DNA of 64,000 nt, taken from positions 248,001-312,000 of the forward strand of contig NZ_LT859959.1 in assembly GCF_900176205.1 (NCBI RefSeq), in the 5' to 3' direction. This document shows positions 36,875 through 45,216 of the stretch, one piece after another (the stretch's first letter is position 1; the number at the start of each line of letters is the position of its first letter). The notes beneath the pieces were generated by a model. The model made no database searches, was not told where the DNA came from, and saw nothing but the letters and a program-made list of their open reading frames with translations. Origin of the DNA: Bradyrhizobium sp. ORS 285 (GTDB lineage Bacteria > Pseudomonadota > Alphaproteobacteria > Rhizobiales > Xanthobacteraceae). Made by a program: the position numbers and the translations under genes.

Positions 36875-38300
36875 GGTCGTGTCCCCGGGCGTGGTGTAGC
36901 TCGGTAGAGCAAAGCCGTCCGCCCGCGCGCTCCCCCATAGCGCTGTAGTGGGTGGACGGCTTTGCGGTGGTCACCGGCGATTGCCCGGTAGGGTCGGGTT
37001 GCTGACACCAACCTGATTCGAGGAACCACCGATGACCGACGAGATGATGAACCTTCGCGCACTCGTGGAGAAGGCCCCGGACGCGGATCTTCTGCGCGAG
37101 ATGATCGGCTTTGCAGCGCAGCGGTTGATGGAGATGGAAGTCGCCGGGCTGACCGGGGCGGCCTATGGCGAGAAGAGCTCCGAGCGTCTGGCGCAGCGCA
37201 ACGGCTACCGTGACCGGACCTGGGAGACGCGGGCCGGTTCGGTCGAGCTGCGCGTTCCCAAGCTGCGCAAGGGAAGCTACTTCCCGGGCTTCCTGGAGCC
37301 GCGCCGGATGGCCGAGAAGGCGCTGACCGCCGTGATCCAGGAAGCCTACGTCCAGGGCGTCTCGACCCGTTCGGTCGACGACCTCGTGCAGGCGATGGGG
37401 ATGAGCGGCATCTCCAAGAGCCAGGTGAGCCGGCTCTGTGGCGAGATCGACGACAAGGTAAAGGCCTTTCTCGCCCGTCCGATCGAAGGCGACTGGCCGT
37501 ATCTGTGGATCGACGCCACCTACGTGAAGGTGCGCCAGAATGGGCGCATCGTCTCGGTCGCGGTGATCGTCGCGATCGGCGTCAACAGCGACGGAAGGCG
37601 CGAGGTGCTGGGCATGGACGTCGGCCCGTCCGAGGCCGAGACGTTCTGGACCGCGTTCCTGCGCAAGCTCACACGCCGTGGACTGCGTGGCGTGAAGCTC
37701 GTGATCTCGGATGCTCACGAGGGCATCAAGGCCACCGTCGCCAAGGTGCTCAATGCCACCTGGCAGCGTTGTCGCGTTCACTTCATGCGCAACGCTCTCG
37801 CTCATGCCGGTAAGAGCGGGCGCCGCGTGGTCTCCGCCTTCATCGCCACGGCCTTCCCAGGACGACGCCGAGGCAGCCAAGGCGCAATGGCGCAAGGTCG
37901 CCGACCAGATCCGTCCCAACGTGCCCAAGCTCGCCGCCCTCATGGATGAGGCCGAGCCTGACGTGCTCGCCTATATGAGCTTCCCGGCACAGCACCGCGC
38001 CAAGCTGCACTCGACCAATCCAATCGAGAGGGTCAATGGCGAGATCAAGCGCCGCACCGAGGTCGTCGGCATCTTCCCAAACGAGGAAGCAATCGTCCGT
38101 CTCGTCGGTGCGATCCTGCTCGAGCAGAACGACGAGTGGGCCGTCCAGCGCGCCCGCTACATGACGCTGGAAACCATCGCGCCTTTGAGCGATGATCCCA
38201 TTGCCGGCCTGCCCGCCGTGGCAGGCTGACGAGCTCGGCCCGCACCGGAATCGCCCGGTGATCCACCATGCCAGCTACACCACTCTATGGGACACGATCC
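36875..38300 (+). mobile_element. IS256 family insertion sequence, copy 1 (transposase frameshifted)
   Basis: 1,426 bp. Terminal inverted repeats share TCGTGTCCC and GTGGTGTAGCT (left 36877-36901, right 38273-38297). It is flanked by an 8-bp direct repeat, TGGTCGAT, at 36867-36874 and 38301-38308, so it arrived by ordinary transposition at this spot. It is closely similar to the copy at 61258-62681, which lies in the opposite direction. Confidence 0.9.
37032..38229 (+). pseudogene. IS256 transposase with a frameshift
   Basis: Mutator-type DDE transposase of about 399 residues when repaired. It starts [20 protein letters not shown] and has [20 protein letters not shown] (first Asp) and [15 protein letters not shown] (second Asp). 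Comparison with the intact copy shows a 2-base loss near 37857: [10 protein letters not shown] is read as [10 protein letters not shown] here, and the frame shifts. The rest ([16 protein letters not shown] to LPAVAG, with [20 protein letters not shown] carrying the catalytic Glu) continues in another frame to 38229. The enzyme should be inactive, though the intact copy could act on its ends. Confidence 0.9.
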
Positions 38301-38308
38301 TGGTCGAT

Positions 38309-38693
38309 GCCGAGGCCGGGTGTCGCTTTAGTTGGGGGGGGGCTTGGCAGGGGACGGCAGAACGGAGGCAGGTTGCAGGCGCGATAGCTTTGGCGATGGA
38401 GCACTGGTAGACGCCGGCAAGCATTTCGACGAAGGCATGGATCTTAGAAGCTCAGGCGCAAAAAGCCGCGGGACAATAGTGGTTGTCATTCGTGCCGCCC
38501 TGAAAGGGTCCGCCGGTCTCAAGCGCGAGCGCGTTTCATCAACAGTTCGGGACCAAGTTTCGACCGATAATGCGCAGGCGGAAATTAAGCTCTGCGCGTC
38601 TGTGTGGACTTCCCGAGACCCGAGTATTCAGTCTCTAGCGGCTATTCAAATCTCATCGCGGGCCGGGCTTCTGGCGGAGGTGAAATGCATCTA
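38309..38693. other. 385-bp spacer between IS256 and IS630
   Basis: Includes a G-run (38332-38341). Apart from the 3' part of the split small frame (to 38410), no convincing gene is present; a weak open frame to 38694 lacks a ribosome-binding site and known motifs. Confidence 0.4.
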
Positions 38694-39899
38694 GTGTCCC
38701 GAGTCACAAGTTCGCAATCATAGATTCGCAGTAGATTCGCGTCGCTGTGCCAAGAATTGAGGCAAACAGCGACGGAGGCTACAATGGCTGTCCAGCACCT
38801 TTCCCCCCTGATATTGAGCGATGACGAGCGCGCCGAACTGACGTCGCTGACGAAGCGGCGGAAGACGGCGCAGGCGCTGGCTTTGAGAGCCCGGATCGTG
38901 CTGACCTGCGCGGAAGGCGGTCAGAACACGGACGTGGCGGCGAAGCTAGGCCTGGAGCGGGGCACAGTAGGCAAGTGGCGACGGCGTTTTGTAGAGCAGC
39001 GCGTGGCCGGGCTGCATGATGAACCGCGCTCCGGCGCGCCTCGCACGATTGACGACGCCCGCATCGAAGCCGTGATCGTGAGAACGTTGGAGAGTTGCCC
39101 CGAGAACGCCACTCACTGGAGCTCCCGGGACATGGCGAAGGCGAGCGGCCTATCCGTATCGACGGTACGACGCATCTGGCGGGCCTTCGGCCTCCAGCCG
39201 CACCGGATGGAGACGTTCAAGCTCTCGACCGACCCGAACTTCGTGGCCAAGGTGCGCGATGTCGTAGGCCTCTACGTCTCACCGCCGGAGCACGCCATCG
39301 TTCTGTGTGTGGACGAGAAGTCCCAAATCCAGGCGCTAGACCGCAGCCAGCCGATGCTGCCGATGCGTCCCGGCCAAGCAGCCCGAAGAACCCATGACGA
39401 CAAAAGGCATGGCACCACATCTCTGTTCGCTGCCCTCGATATTGCGACCGGACGGGTGATTGGCAAATGCTACGGGCGCCATCGCGCAGCCGAGTTCCGC
39501 AAGTTCCTTGACGAGATCGAAGCGAGAGTGCCGTCTGAGCTCGACGTTCACTTGGTCATGGATAACTACGCCACGCACAAGACGCCATTGATCCAAAGAT
39601 GGCTCGTAAAACGGCCGCGCTGGCACGTCCACCTGACCCCGACCAGTTCGTCGTGGCTCAACCAGGTGGAGCGCTTCTTCTCGCTCCTCACCGATAAGAA
39701 GATCAGGCGCGGCGTCTATCGCAGCGTAGCCGCCCTCAGGGCAGACATCGCCTCATTCATCGAACGACACAACGCCGATCCGAAACCGTTCCGATGGACC
39801 AAATCCGCCGACGACATCCTTGCTTCCATCGAGCGCTTCTGTCGTTACAATGCCCCGAAAAAACAAGACCTGATGTTGCGAACTTCTGGTTCAGGACAC
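38694..39899 (+). mobile_element. IS630 family insertion sequence
   Basis: About 1,206 bp. Inverted ends GTGTCC-CGAGTCACAAGTTCGC (left) and the complementary GCGAACTTCTGGTTC-AGGACAC (right), both bordered by TA (38692-38693 and 39900-39901), the target duplication expected for IS630/Tc1 elements. It looks complete. Confidence 0.88.
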
Positions 39900-39902
39900 T
39901 AG
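38784..39902 (+). CDS. IS630 family transposase
   Basis: About 372 residues, one uninterrupted frame. The N-terminal helix-turn-helix pair is [20 protein letters not shown] ... [20 protein letters not shown], with a second one ([23 protein letters not shown]). The DDE catalytic domain has [20 protein letters not shown] (first Asp), [16 protein letters not shown] (second Asp) and [20 protein letters not shown] (Glu). The ATG at 38784 has an ACGGAGG site 7 bp upstream; a TTG at 38757 is less likely. The stop lies at the right terminal repeat. Probably active. Confidence 0.93.
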   Translation: MAVQHLSPLILSDDERAELTSLTKRRKTAQALALRARIVLTCAEGGQNTDVAAKLGLERGTVGKWRRRFVEQRVAGLHDEPRSGAPRTIDDARIEAVIVRTLESCPENATHWSSRDMAKASGLSVSTVRRIWRAFGLQPHRMETFKLSTDPNFVAKVRDVVGLYVSPPEHAIVLCVDEKSQIQALDRSQPMLPMRPGQAARRTHDDKRHGTTSLFAALDIATGRVIGKCYGRHRAAEFRKFLDEIEARVPSELDVHLVMDNYATHKTPLIQRWLVKRPRWHVHLTPTSSSWLNQVERFFSLLTDKKIRRGVYRSVAALRADIASFIERHNADPKPFRWTKSADDILASIERFCRYNAPKKQDLMLRTSGSGH

Positions 39903-40081
39903 TCAACCCGACGATTGCGCACAGGCTGCTACTACTCTGCGATGCCGTTGGCTAATATCGCTGTTGAGCTTTATCTGAAATGAACGATTTTCCATATCCT
40001 GCACATTAAAAGTGTGCGAATCAATAGTTCGAATTCAGATTGTGGGCGATCTTATTGTTGAATGAATAGAGGATTGGCGTC

Positions 40082-42070
40082 GTGGATATATTCAAACTCG
40101 ATGGCGCTTTGATAGAAAGATATGAAGCGTTCGCTCGCTCATTCTCTGAGATCCGCGCGCCTGAAATTCGCAAGCAGGTCGATGCTGCTTATCGAGAGCA
40201 GCGCTTTTGGCCCGAGCCTCTCATTACAATCAATCCGCATTTCGAGGCTGGTCATTCAGTCGATCAACTTGTCGATCAGGGTGTGCTAGATCCAGCTCTC
40301 AGCAGGATATTCATAGGTGGCCCGCATAGGGCGCCGATCAAGCTTCATCGCCATCAGGAGCGTGCTGTCGCGAAAGCCCGCAACGGCGAAAGCTTCATCG
40401 TAACAACCGGCACAGGGTCGGGAAAATCGCTCTGCTTCTTCTTGCCGATCGTCGATGCGGTCGTGCGCGCGCGGCGCGCTGGCGAGGCTCAGCGGACGCG
40501 CGCGATCATCATTTATCCGATGAACGCTTTGGCCAACAGCCAACTTGAGGAGCTGGAAAAGTTCATTGGCGGCTCGGGAGTGGAAGAGGAGCTCCGTCCG
40601 ACCTTTGGTCGCTATACAGGCCAGGAGAGCGATGCCGATCGACAAGCCATCGCCAAGGCCAAGCCGGACATTTTGCTCACAAACTTCATGATGCTCGAAC
40701 TGCTCATGACGCGCCAGGACGATCTCGATCGTGCTGTCATCGCCAACGCGTGCGGCTTGGATTTCTTGGTGCTGGATGAATTGCACACATATCGCGGGCG
40801 ACAAGGAGCTGACGTCGCGATGCTGGTGCGCCGCGTCAAGGACCGCCTTGTCAAAGAGCGAAAGCTGCTGTGCATCGGCACGTCGGCGACGATGTCGAGC
40901 GCGCAGGACGAGATGGAGCGAGCAAGTGCAGTGGCGCGCGTTGGCAAGCTCATTTTCGGCGAAGAACTAAGTCCGGCTTCGATCATCGATGAGAATCTTG
41001 CCCGGGCGACGGATCCTCGGATCGACAGTAAGAGCCTCGGAGCATCGCTTGTAGACGCGGCTCGAGCGCCAATTCCCGCCGATCTCAAAGACAAGGAGCT
41101 GTACGGCAATCCGCTTGCCTGCTGGATCGAAACCGAGATTGGGCTCGCTGAAGGTGAAAAGCTCCGCCGTCGCCCACCCATGACGTTAAGCGAAGCGACT
41201 GAGAAGCTAGCAGCTCAGACAAAGAGTCCCTCTGGGGAATGCAGGAATGCTCTGGCCGGAATGCTGTCTTTGATGGGGCGTCGAGAGGACCTTCGCGGTG
41301 GCATCAGCGACCGCGCATTCCTGGCGTTCAAGCTTCACCGCTTTATTTCCGGCGCCGGGCACGCCTATGCAACGCTAGAGCCTGCCACCGGCCGGCGTGT
41401 CGTGTTGGAGGGGCAGGTCTTTCATCCATCTGATCCAAACGCACGCCTATATCCAGTCTTCTTCTGCCGAGAATGTGGTCAGGAGCATCATAGCGTGCGC
41501 ATCGAAAACGCGCTGGATGGGGTCCGCGTTCTTGCGCGGGCTATCGATGAGCCGGCAAGAGAAGACCCTGAACCAGACGGCTCGCGAGCGGGCTTCTTGG
41601 TTCCCGCTGTTAACGTCGATTTCCAGTTCGGGGGCGCTGTCGCTGACTATCCGGACGATTGGCAAGAAACGACGCCGGCCGGACAGGAGCGCCTCAAGGG
41701 AGGACACCGCGGCAAGCATGAGGGGCAGCTCCTTTTAGTGAAGCCTGATGGATCGCTCGGCGACGACGGGGTGCCAGCCTGGTTCTTCAGCGGCAAATAT
41801 CGTTTCTGTCCCCACTGCCGCCATCAACCGCCTCAACAAGCACGCGACATCAACAAGCTGGCGGGCCTGTCAGCTGAAGGCCGCAGTTCGGCGACGACGC
41901 AAATCCGGCAGCCTCTCGCCGCTCAAACATTTCGCCTACGACCTGCGCGAGATCGTCCGCCGTCAGACATTGCCGGGCTACGAGCTCGTGCTCACCCGCG
42001 ATCCGAACGGGACCGAGCGGCTGAACTTTACGGCCGCCGTCACGGACCCTGTCGCGCGCCGCTTCGCTAG
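40082..42070 (+). pseudogene. Truncated DEAD/DEAH helicase (YprA/DrmA-like) fused to foreign sequence
   Basis: About 605 real residues. A superfamily 2 helicase of the COG1205 kind, a family used in phage-defence systems such as DISARM and in other accessory systems. Walker A is TTGTGSGKSLCFFLP (about 103-116), motif Ia IIYPMNALANSQLEEL, motif II VLDELHTYRGRQGADVAML, motif III CIGTSATM. Zinc-ligand pairs FFCRECGQEHHS and RFCPHCRHQ are present. The conserved block KLAGLSAEGRSSATT is the last helicase sequence; at about 41899 it joins a RepA C-terminal segment in another frame, and the residual reading to 42070 is nonsense. The second half (C-terminal helicase domain, often DUF1998) is missing. 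GTG start at 40082 after AGAGGA. Base composition is lower in GC than the neighbours. Confidence 0.8.
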
Positions 42071-42107
42071 GCATCCCTCATCGAGCGCTGCGGGGGACAA
42101 GCTGTGA
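41900..42107 (+). pseudogene. C-terminal fragment of a RepA-type replication initiator
   Basis: About 68 residues in the frame starting KSGSLSPLKHFAYDLREIVR and ending ARHPSSSAAGDKL. It matches the C-terminal end of the 'replication initiator protein A' found in rhizobial integrative elements next to parA, traF and the relaxase. All of the N-terminal initiator domain is gone. Three iteron-like repeats follow directly after the stop. Family assignment rests on recall of this short conserved tail. Confidence 0.55.
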
Positions 42108-42112
42108 ATTGG

Positions 42113-42178
42113 CTCGTGCTATCGGGGACCGGAAGGCTCGTGCCATCGGGGACCGGATCCTCGTGCTATCGGGGACCG
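42113..42178. repeat. Three iteron-like direct repeats after repA fragment
   Basis: The 19-bp unit CTCGTGCTATCGGGGACCG occurs at 42113-42131, 42137-42155 (one change, gccatc) and 42160-42178, with start spacings of 24 and 23 bp, about two helical turns. This arrangement is typical of initiator-binding iterons at a replication origin. Confidence 0.75.
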
Positions 42179-42237
42179 AAATCGGTCTTAAGTCGCTCTG
42201 TCCGCTTGGCTTTTCGGCCCCTTAACTTACCTAACTG

Positions 42238-42274
42238 CAAAATCCTTCGGATTTTGTCTAACGGGCACCGTTAG
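42238..42274. other. Two adjacent hairpins after the iterons
   Basis: Perfect stems CAAAATCC-TTC-GGATTTTG (42238-42256) and CTAACGG-GCA-CCGTTAG (42258-42274). There is no T-run, so an origin or termination structure is more likely than a simple terminator. Confidence 0.5.
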
Positions 42275-42301
42275 CGCCGCCCCGTTGGACGCCCGCCGCC
42301 T

Positions 42302-42616
42302 TTGCGTGGGCGGTCCTCAGGGGTGCCGGTCGGCGTGCCGATGCTGAAGCGGATCCTTGCCCTTCCCGGCCAAACCGTCTGTCGCCGCGCACTCGCGATC
42401 ATCGTGGATGGCGTCGAAATCGGCGCCGCGCGATCGAACGATCACCATGGTCGTCCGCTTCCGGATTGGCAGGGATGTCGCATCGTCGGCGACGGGCAGA
42501 TCTTCCTGATGAATTGGCAGTCGGACAGCTCGTTGGACGGCCGGTATTTCGGTTTGACGGCGATGTCGGATGTCGTCGGACGCGCGGTTCCCGCGTGGAC
42601 CAGGGAGCCGTCGTGA
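42302..42616 (+). pseudogene. traF: TraF (S26 family conjugation peptidase), C-terminal fragment
   Basis: About 104 residues matching the C-terminal two thirds of TraF, the signal-peptidase-like protein that processes conjugative pilin. MLKRILALPGQTVC carries the catalytic Lys, and GDGQIFLMNWQSDSSLDGRYFG is the typical late motif. The N-terminal membrane helix and catalytic Ser are missing, and the apparent start is only an in-frame ATG. In intact elements DUF2840 and parA genes stand between repA and traF; none is here. Confidence 0.7.
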
Positions 42617-43436
42617 TGCGCTCGATCTGCAGCCGACTTGCAATGAAACCGTCTGACCCGCAGCAGAGCCGCAGCGGCTTTGGGGCTCTTAGCAGTGCTG
42701 CTAGCACCAGTGTTAGCACTATTGATAACGCCTGCTCGGGCGTCCATTTGGGTGCTATTGATAACACCGAAGGTCAATTTGCGGTCGAATGCCGTGCCGG
42801 GCAACCCCATGCTCAAAGAGCGTACGCCTTGCACTCCGGGCGTTTGTCTGGCGCCGGATTAGACGACGAAAGAGCTCGTTGGCCGAACGACTCAGATCGT
42901 GCAGTTGCCGCCTGCGGCCCTCGTCCGGACTACGCGAGACTGCACGGCGAACGACGGAAGTTTGCTCTCCTTCCGGCACCATCGTTGCAGCAGATTCAGT
43001 CGGTTGCTGAGGCCCTTAGCGGCCGATCTCCGGCCGACCTGTCGTCTGATGACGAGCACTGCCGTGACATGTCAGATGCCGCTCAGCCGGCTTTCCTGGT
43101 TGCTGCCAACCTGCCGTCATGTCGCACACCGCGCGCGCTGGTGGCGGCCAACGTTCTCGGCTTGTTTCGGGGTCGCCGTTTCATCTCTAGACTCGTCTGG
43201 AGTACGACGCGACGCGCGAACGTACGAACTAATAGCGCCGTAGAGAGCCAGCCGGAATCGAGCGACGTTTCAGGGCAAGATAAAAGGGGCTCGCCGGTTG
43301 AACGCCAAGCCATTGACATGGCTTGCGTTCAACCGTGCCGGTCGGTCGGAGCGCGTGCCGCGCTCTGCACTTTTAGTAATGAGATCAATGTTGTTTTCGG
43401 CACTGTAGAGTTTTGGGCCGCCTTGGGGCGCCGCGC
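42617..43436. other. 820-bp region before the relaxase, no supported gene
   Basis: Open frames cover it (one starts at ATG 42616 overlapping the traF stop), but none shows recognisable domains. A short hydrophobic peptide (LLAVLLAPVLALLITPARA, encoded about 42683-42740) looks like the signal peptide of the lytic transglycosylase gene that usually follows traF, with its frame lost afterwards. The region probably contains decayed coding DNA and possibly oriT. Confidence 0.45.
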
Positions 43437-45197
43437 ATGAGCACGAGCGAGCGCGAGCTCCGCATCCGACCTGGCCGCATTCGTCAGGGGCGGAGCGCCA
43501 AGACGAAGAGCTTCATCAATCGCGTGCTGCGGGCGGCGAATGCAGCGGGGCACATGCCGCCGCTGTCAGTCGTGAATGGACGCTACGCGGTACGGGCACA
43601 TTCGACCTTCGGGCGGGGCCGCGTCAGCTTCAGCCGAGAGCGGCTGTTCGCCCCCGCCCGACGGGTGACGGTCAAGGCGCGTATCGCAAGACACAAGGGG
43701 CGCGCGTTTCGTTCAGCGCCTCTGGTGACGCATCTCGCTTACCTGAAGCGGGACGGGGTAACGCGCGATGGCGAGCCGGCGCGGATGTTCGATGCAACTG
43801 GCGATCAGGCCGATGAGGCTGGCTTCGAAGCGCGGGGCAGGGGTGACCGGCATCACTTCCGGTTCATTGTGTCGCCGGAGGATGCCGCCGATATGGTGGA
43901 CCTCAGGGCCTTCACCCGCGATCTGATGCGACAGATGGAGGCCGATCTCTCGACGCGATTGGAGTGGATCGCTGTCGACCATTGGAACACGGATAATCCA
44001 CACGTCCACGTGCTCGTCCGCGGCGTCGACGAGACGGGCGCGGATCTCGTGATTTCTCGCGACTACATCAGCCGCGGCTTGCGCGCTCGTGCCGAGGAAC
44101 TGGTTGCGCTCGAACTCGGTCCGAAGCCGGAGCACGAGATCCGCAGCGCGCTGGGGAGGGAGATCACAGCCGACCGTTGGACGCGCATCGATCGTGAGAT
44201 CCGGATGGTGGCCGACGAGGTCGGCGCGATCGATCTTCGTCGAGACGCGCCCGGTCTTCCGGATCGGCAGGTCGTCGGACTAATGCGGGGGCGTCTACAA
44301 TATCTCGAACGGCTGGGGCTCGCGACTGCGGCCGGCCCGAACGAGTGGATGGTCGAGCTCGGCGCCGAGCGGAAGCTGCGGGAGCTTGGAGCGCGCGGCG
44401 ACATCATCAAGACCATGCATCGTGCGTTCGTTGTCCGCGGCGAAGAGCGCGCTGTCGCGGATTACACCATCGACGGCTTGGTGGCTGACTCGCCGATTGC
44501 TGGCCGACTGGTCGACCGCGGGCTGCACGACGAACTGACGGGCGAAGCCTATGCAGTGATCGACGGCGTGGATGGCCGAGCCCATCACGTCCGGTTCCGC
44601 GGGCTCGAAGCCTTTGCACAGGCGCCGCCGGCCGGCGGCATCGTCGAGGTTCGCCGCTTTGGCGGATCAGACGAGGCCCGGCCCACACTGGTGCTGGCGA
44701 CGCGGTCCGACCTAGGCCTGGCCGACCAAGTCGGGGCCGAGGGCGCGACCTGGCTCGACCATCGGCTGGTCGAGCGCGAGCCCATGCCGCTGGCCCATGG
44801 CGGCTTCGGGGCCGAGACCAGGGACGCGCTTCGCGCCAGGGCCGAGCATCTCGTGCGCCAAGGTCTGGCCCGGCGTGACGGTCAGCGGATCGTCGTCCAG
44901 CGCGATCTTCTGAAGACGCTGCGGCAGCGGGAGCTCGAGGCTGTCGGCGCTAGGATCTCGTCCGAGTTCAAGCTCCCGCATCTGCCGGTCGCGGCCGGTG
45001 TGCCGATCGCCGGGACCTACCGCCAGCGGCTCGTACTCACCTCCGGTCGATTTGCCCTGATCGACAATGGGCTCGGCTTCTACCTCGTGCCGTGGTCGCG
45101 CGAGATCGATCAAAGGCTCGGCAAGTCAGTCTCGGGACTCGCCAAGGCCGGGGGCATCGAATGGCAGATCGGTCGCAAGCGCGACCTCGGCCTCTAG
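43437..45197 (+). CDS. rlxS: Conjugative relaxase with DUF3363
   Basis: About 586 residues. Nicks oriT and covalently leads the strand into the recipient. The start MSTSERELRIRPGRIRQGR is the family N-terminus. The HUH-type metal site is VDHWNTDNPHVHVLVRGVDE (about 182-200), preceded by HHFRFIVSPEDAADMVDLRA. A long C-terminal DUF3363 domain (about 300-586) ends IEWQIGRKRDLGL. The frame is intact and ATG 43437 was chosen over an upstream ATG (43413) because of the conserved N-terminus. It is followed 19 bp later by traG. Symbol given by analogy with relaxases of rhizobial elements such as ICEMlSymR7A. Confidence 0.88.
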   Translation: MSTSERELRIRPGRIRQGRSAKTKSFINRVLRAANAAGHMPPLSVVNGRYAVRAHSTFGRGRVSFSRERLFAPARRVTVKARIARHKGRAFRSAPLVTHLAYLKRDGVTRDGEPARMFDATGDQADEAGFEARGRGDRHHFRFIVSPEDAADMVDLRAFTRDLMRQMEADLSTRLEWIAVDHWNTDNPHVHVLVRGVDETGADLVISRDYISRGLRARAEELVALELGPKPEHEIRSALGREITADRWTRIDREIRMVADEVGAIDLRRDAPGLPDRQVVGLMRGRLQYLERLGLATAAGPNEWMVELGAERKLRELGARGDIIKTMHRAFVVRGEERAVADYTIDGLVADSPIAGRLVDRGLHDELTGEAYAVIDGVDGRAHHVRFRGLEAFAQAPPAGGIVEVRRFGGSDEARPTLVLATRSDLGLADQVGAEGATWLDHRLVEREPMPLAHGGFGAETRDALRARAEHLVRQGLARRDGQRIVVQRDLLKTLRQRELEAVGARISSEFKLPHLPVAAGVPIAGTYRQRLVLTSGRFALIDNGLGFYLVPWSREIDQRLGKSVSGLAKAGGIEWQIGRKRDLGL

Positions 45198-45216
45198 GTT
45201 CATCGGGAGAGCGTAC

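Larger units (their letters stand above)
36818..38410 (+). pseudogene. Small open frame split by the IS256 insertion
   Basis: If the IS and one copy of its 8-bp target duplication are removed, the frame from ATG 36818 (MTLVAKMDRADVAFTLVVD) continues in register through AEAGCRFSWGGAWQGTAERR to a stop at 38408, giving 52 residues. The start has no clear ribosome-binding site and I know no relatives, so this may be chance. It is reported because the frame is preserved exactly across the insertion. Confidence 0.25.

Noticed and set aside
37505..37813. Open frame inside IS256 copy 1 in a different frame
   Set aside because: It is a frame shadow of the transposase; the real continuation after the 2-base loss is the frame that ends at 38229.
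42113..42178. The three 19-bp repeats as a CRISPR fragment
   Set aside because: Spacers would be only 4-5 bp; spacing of two helical turns and the position after repA fit iterons.
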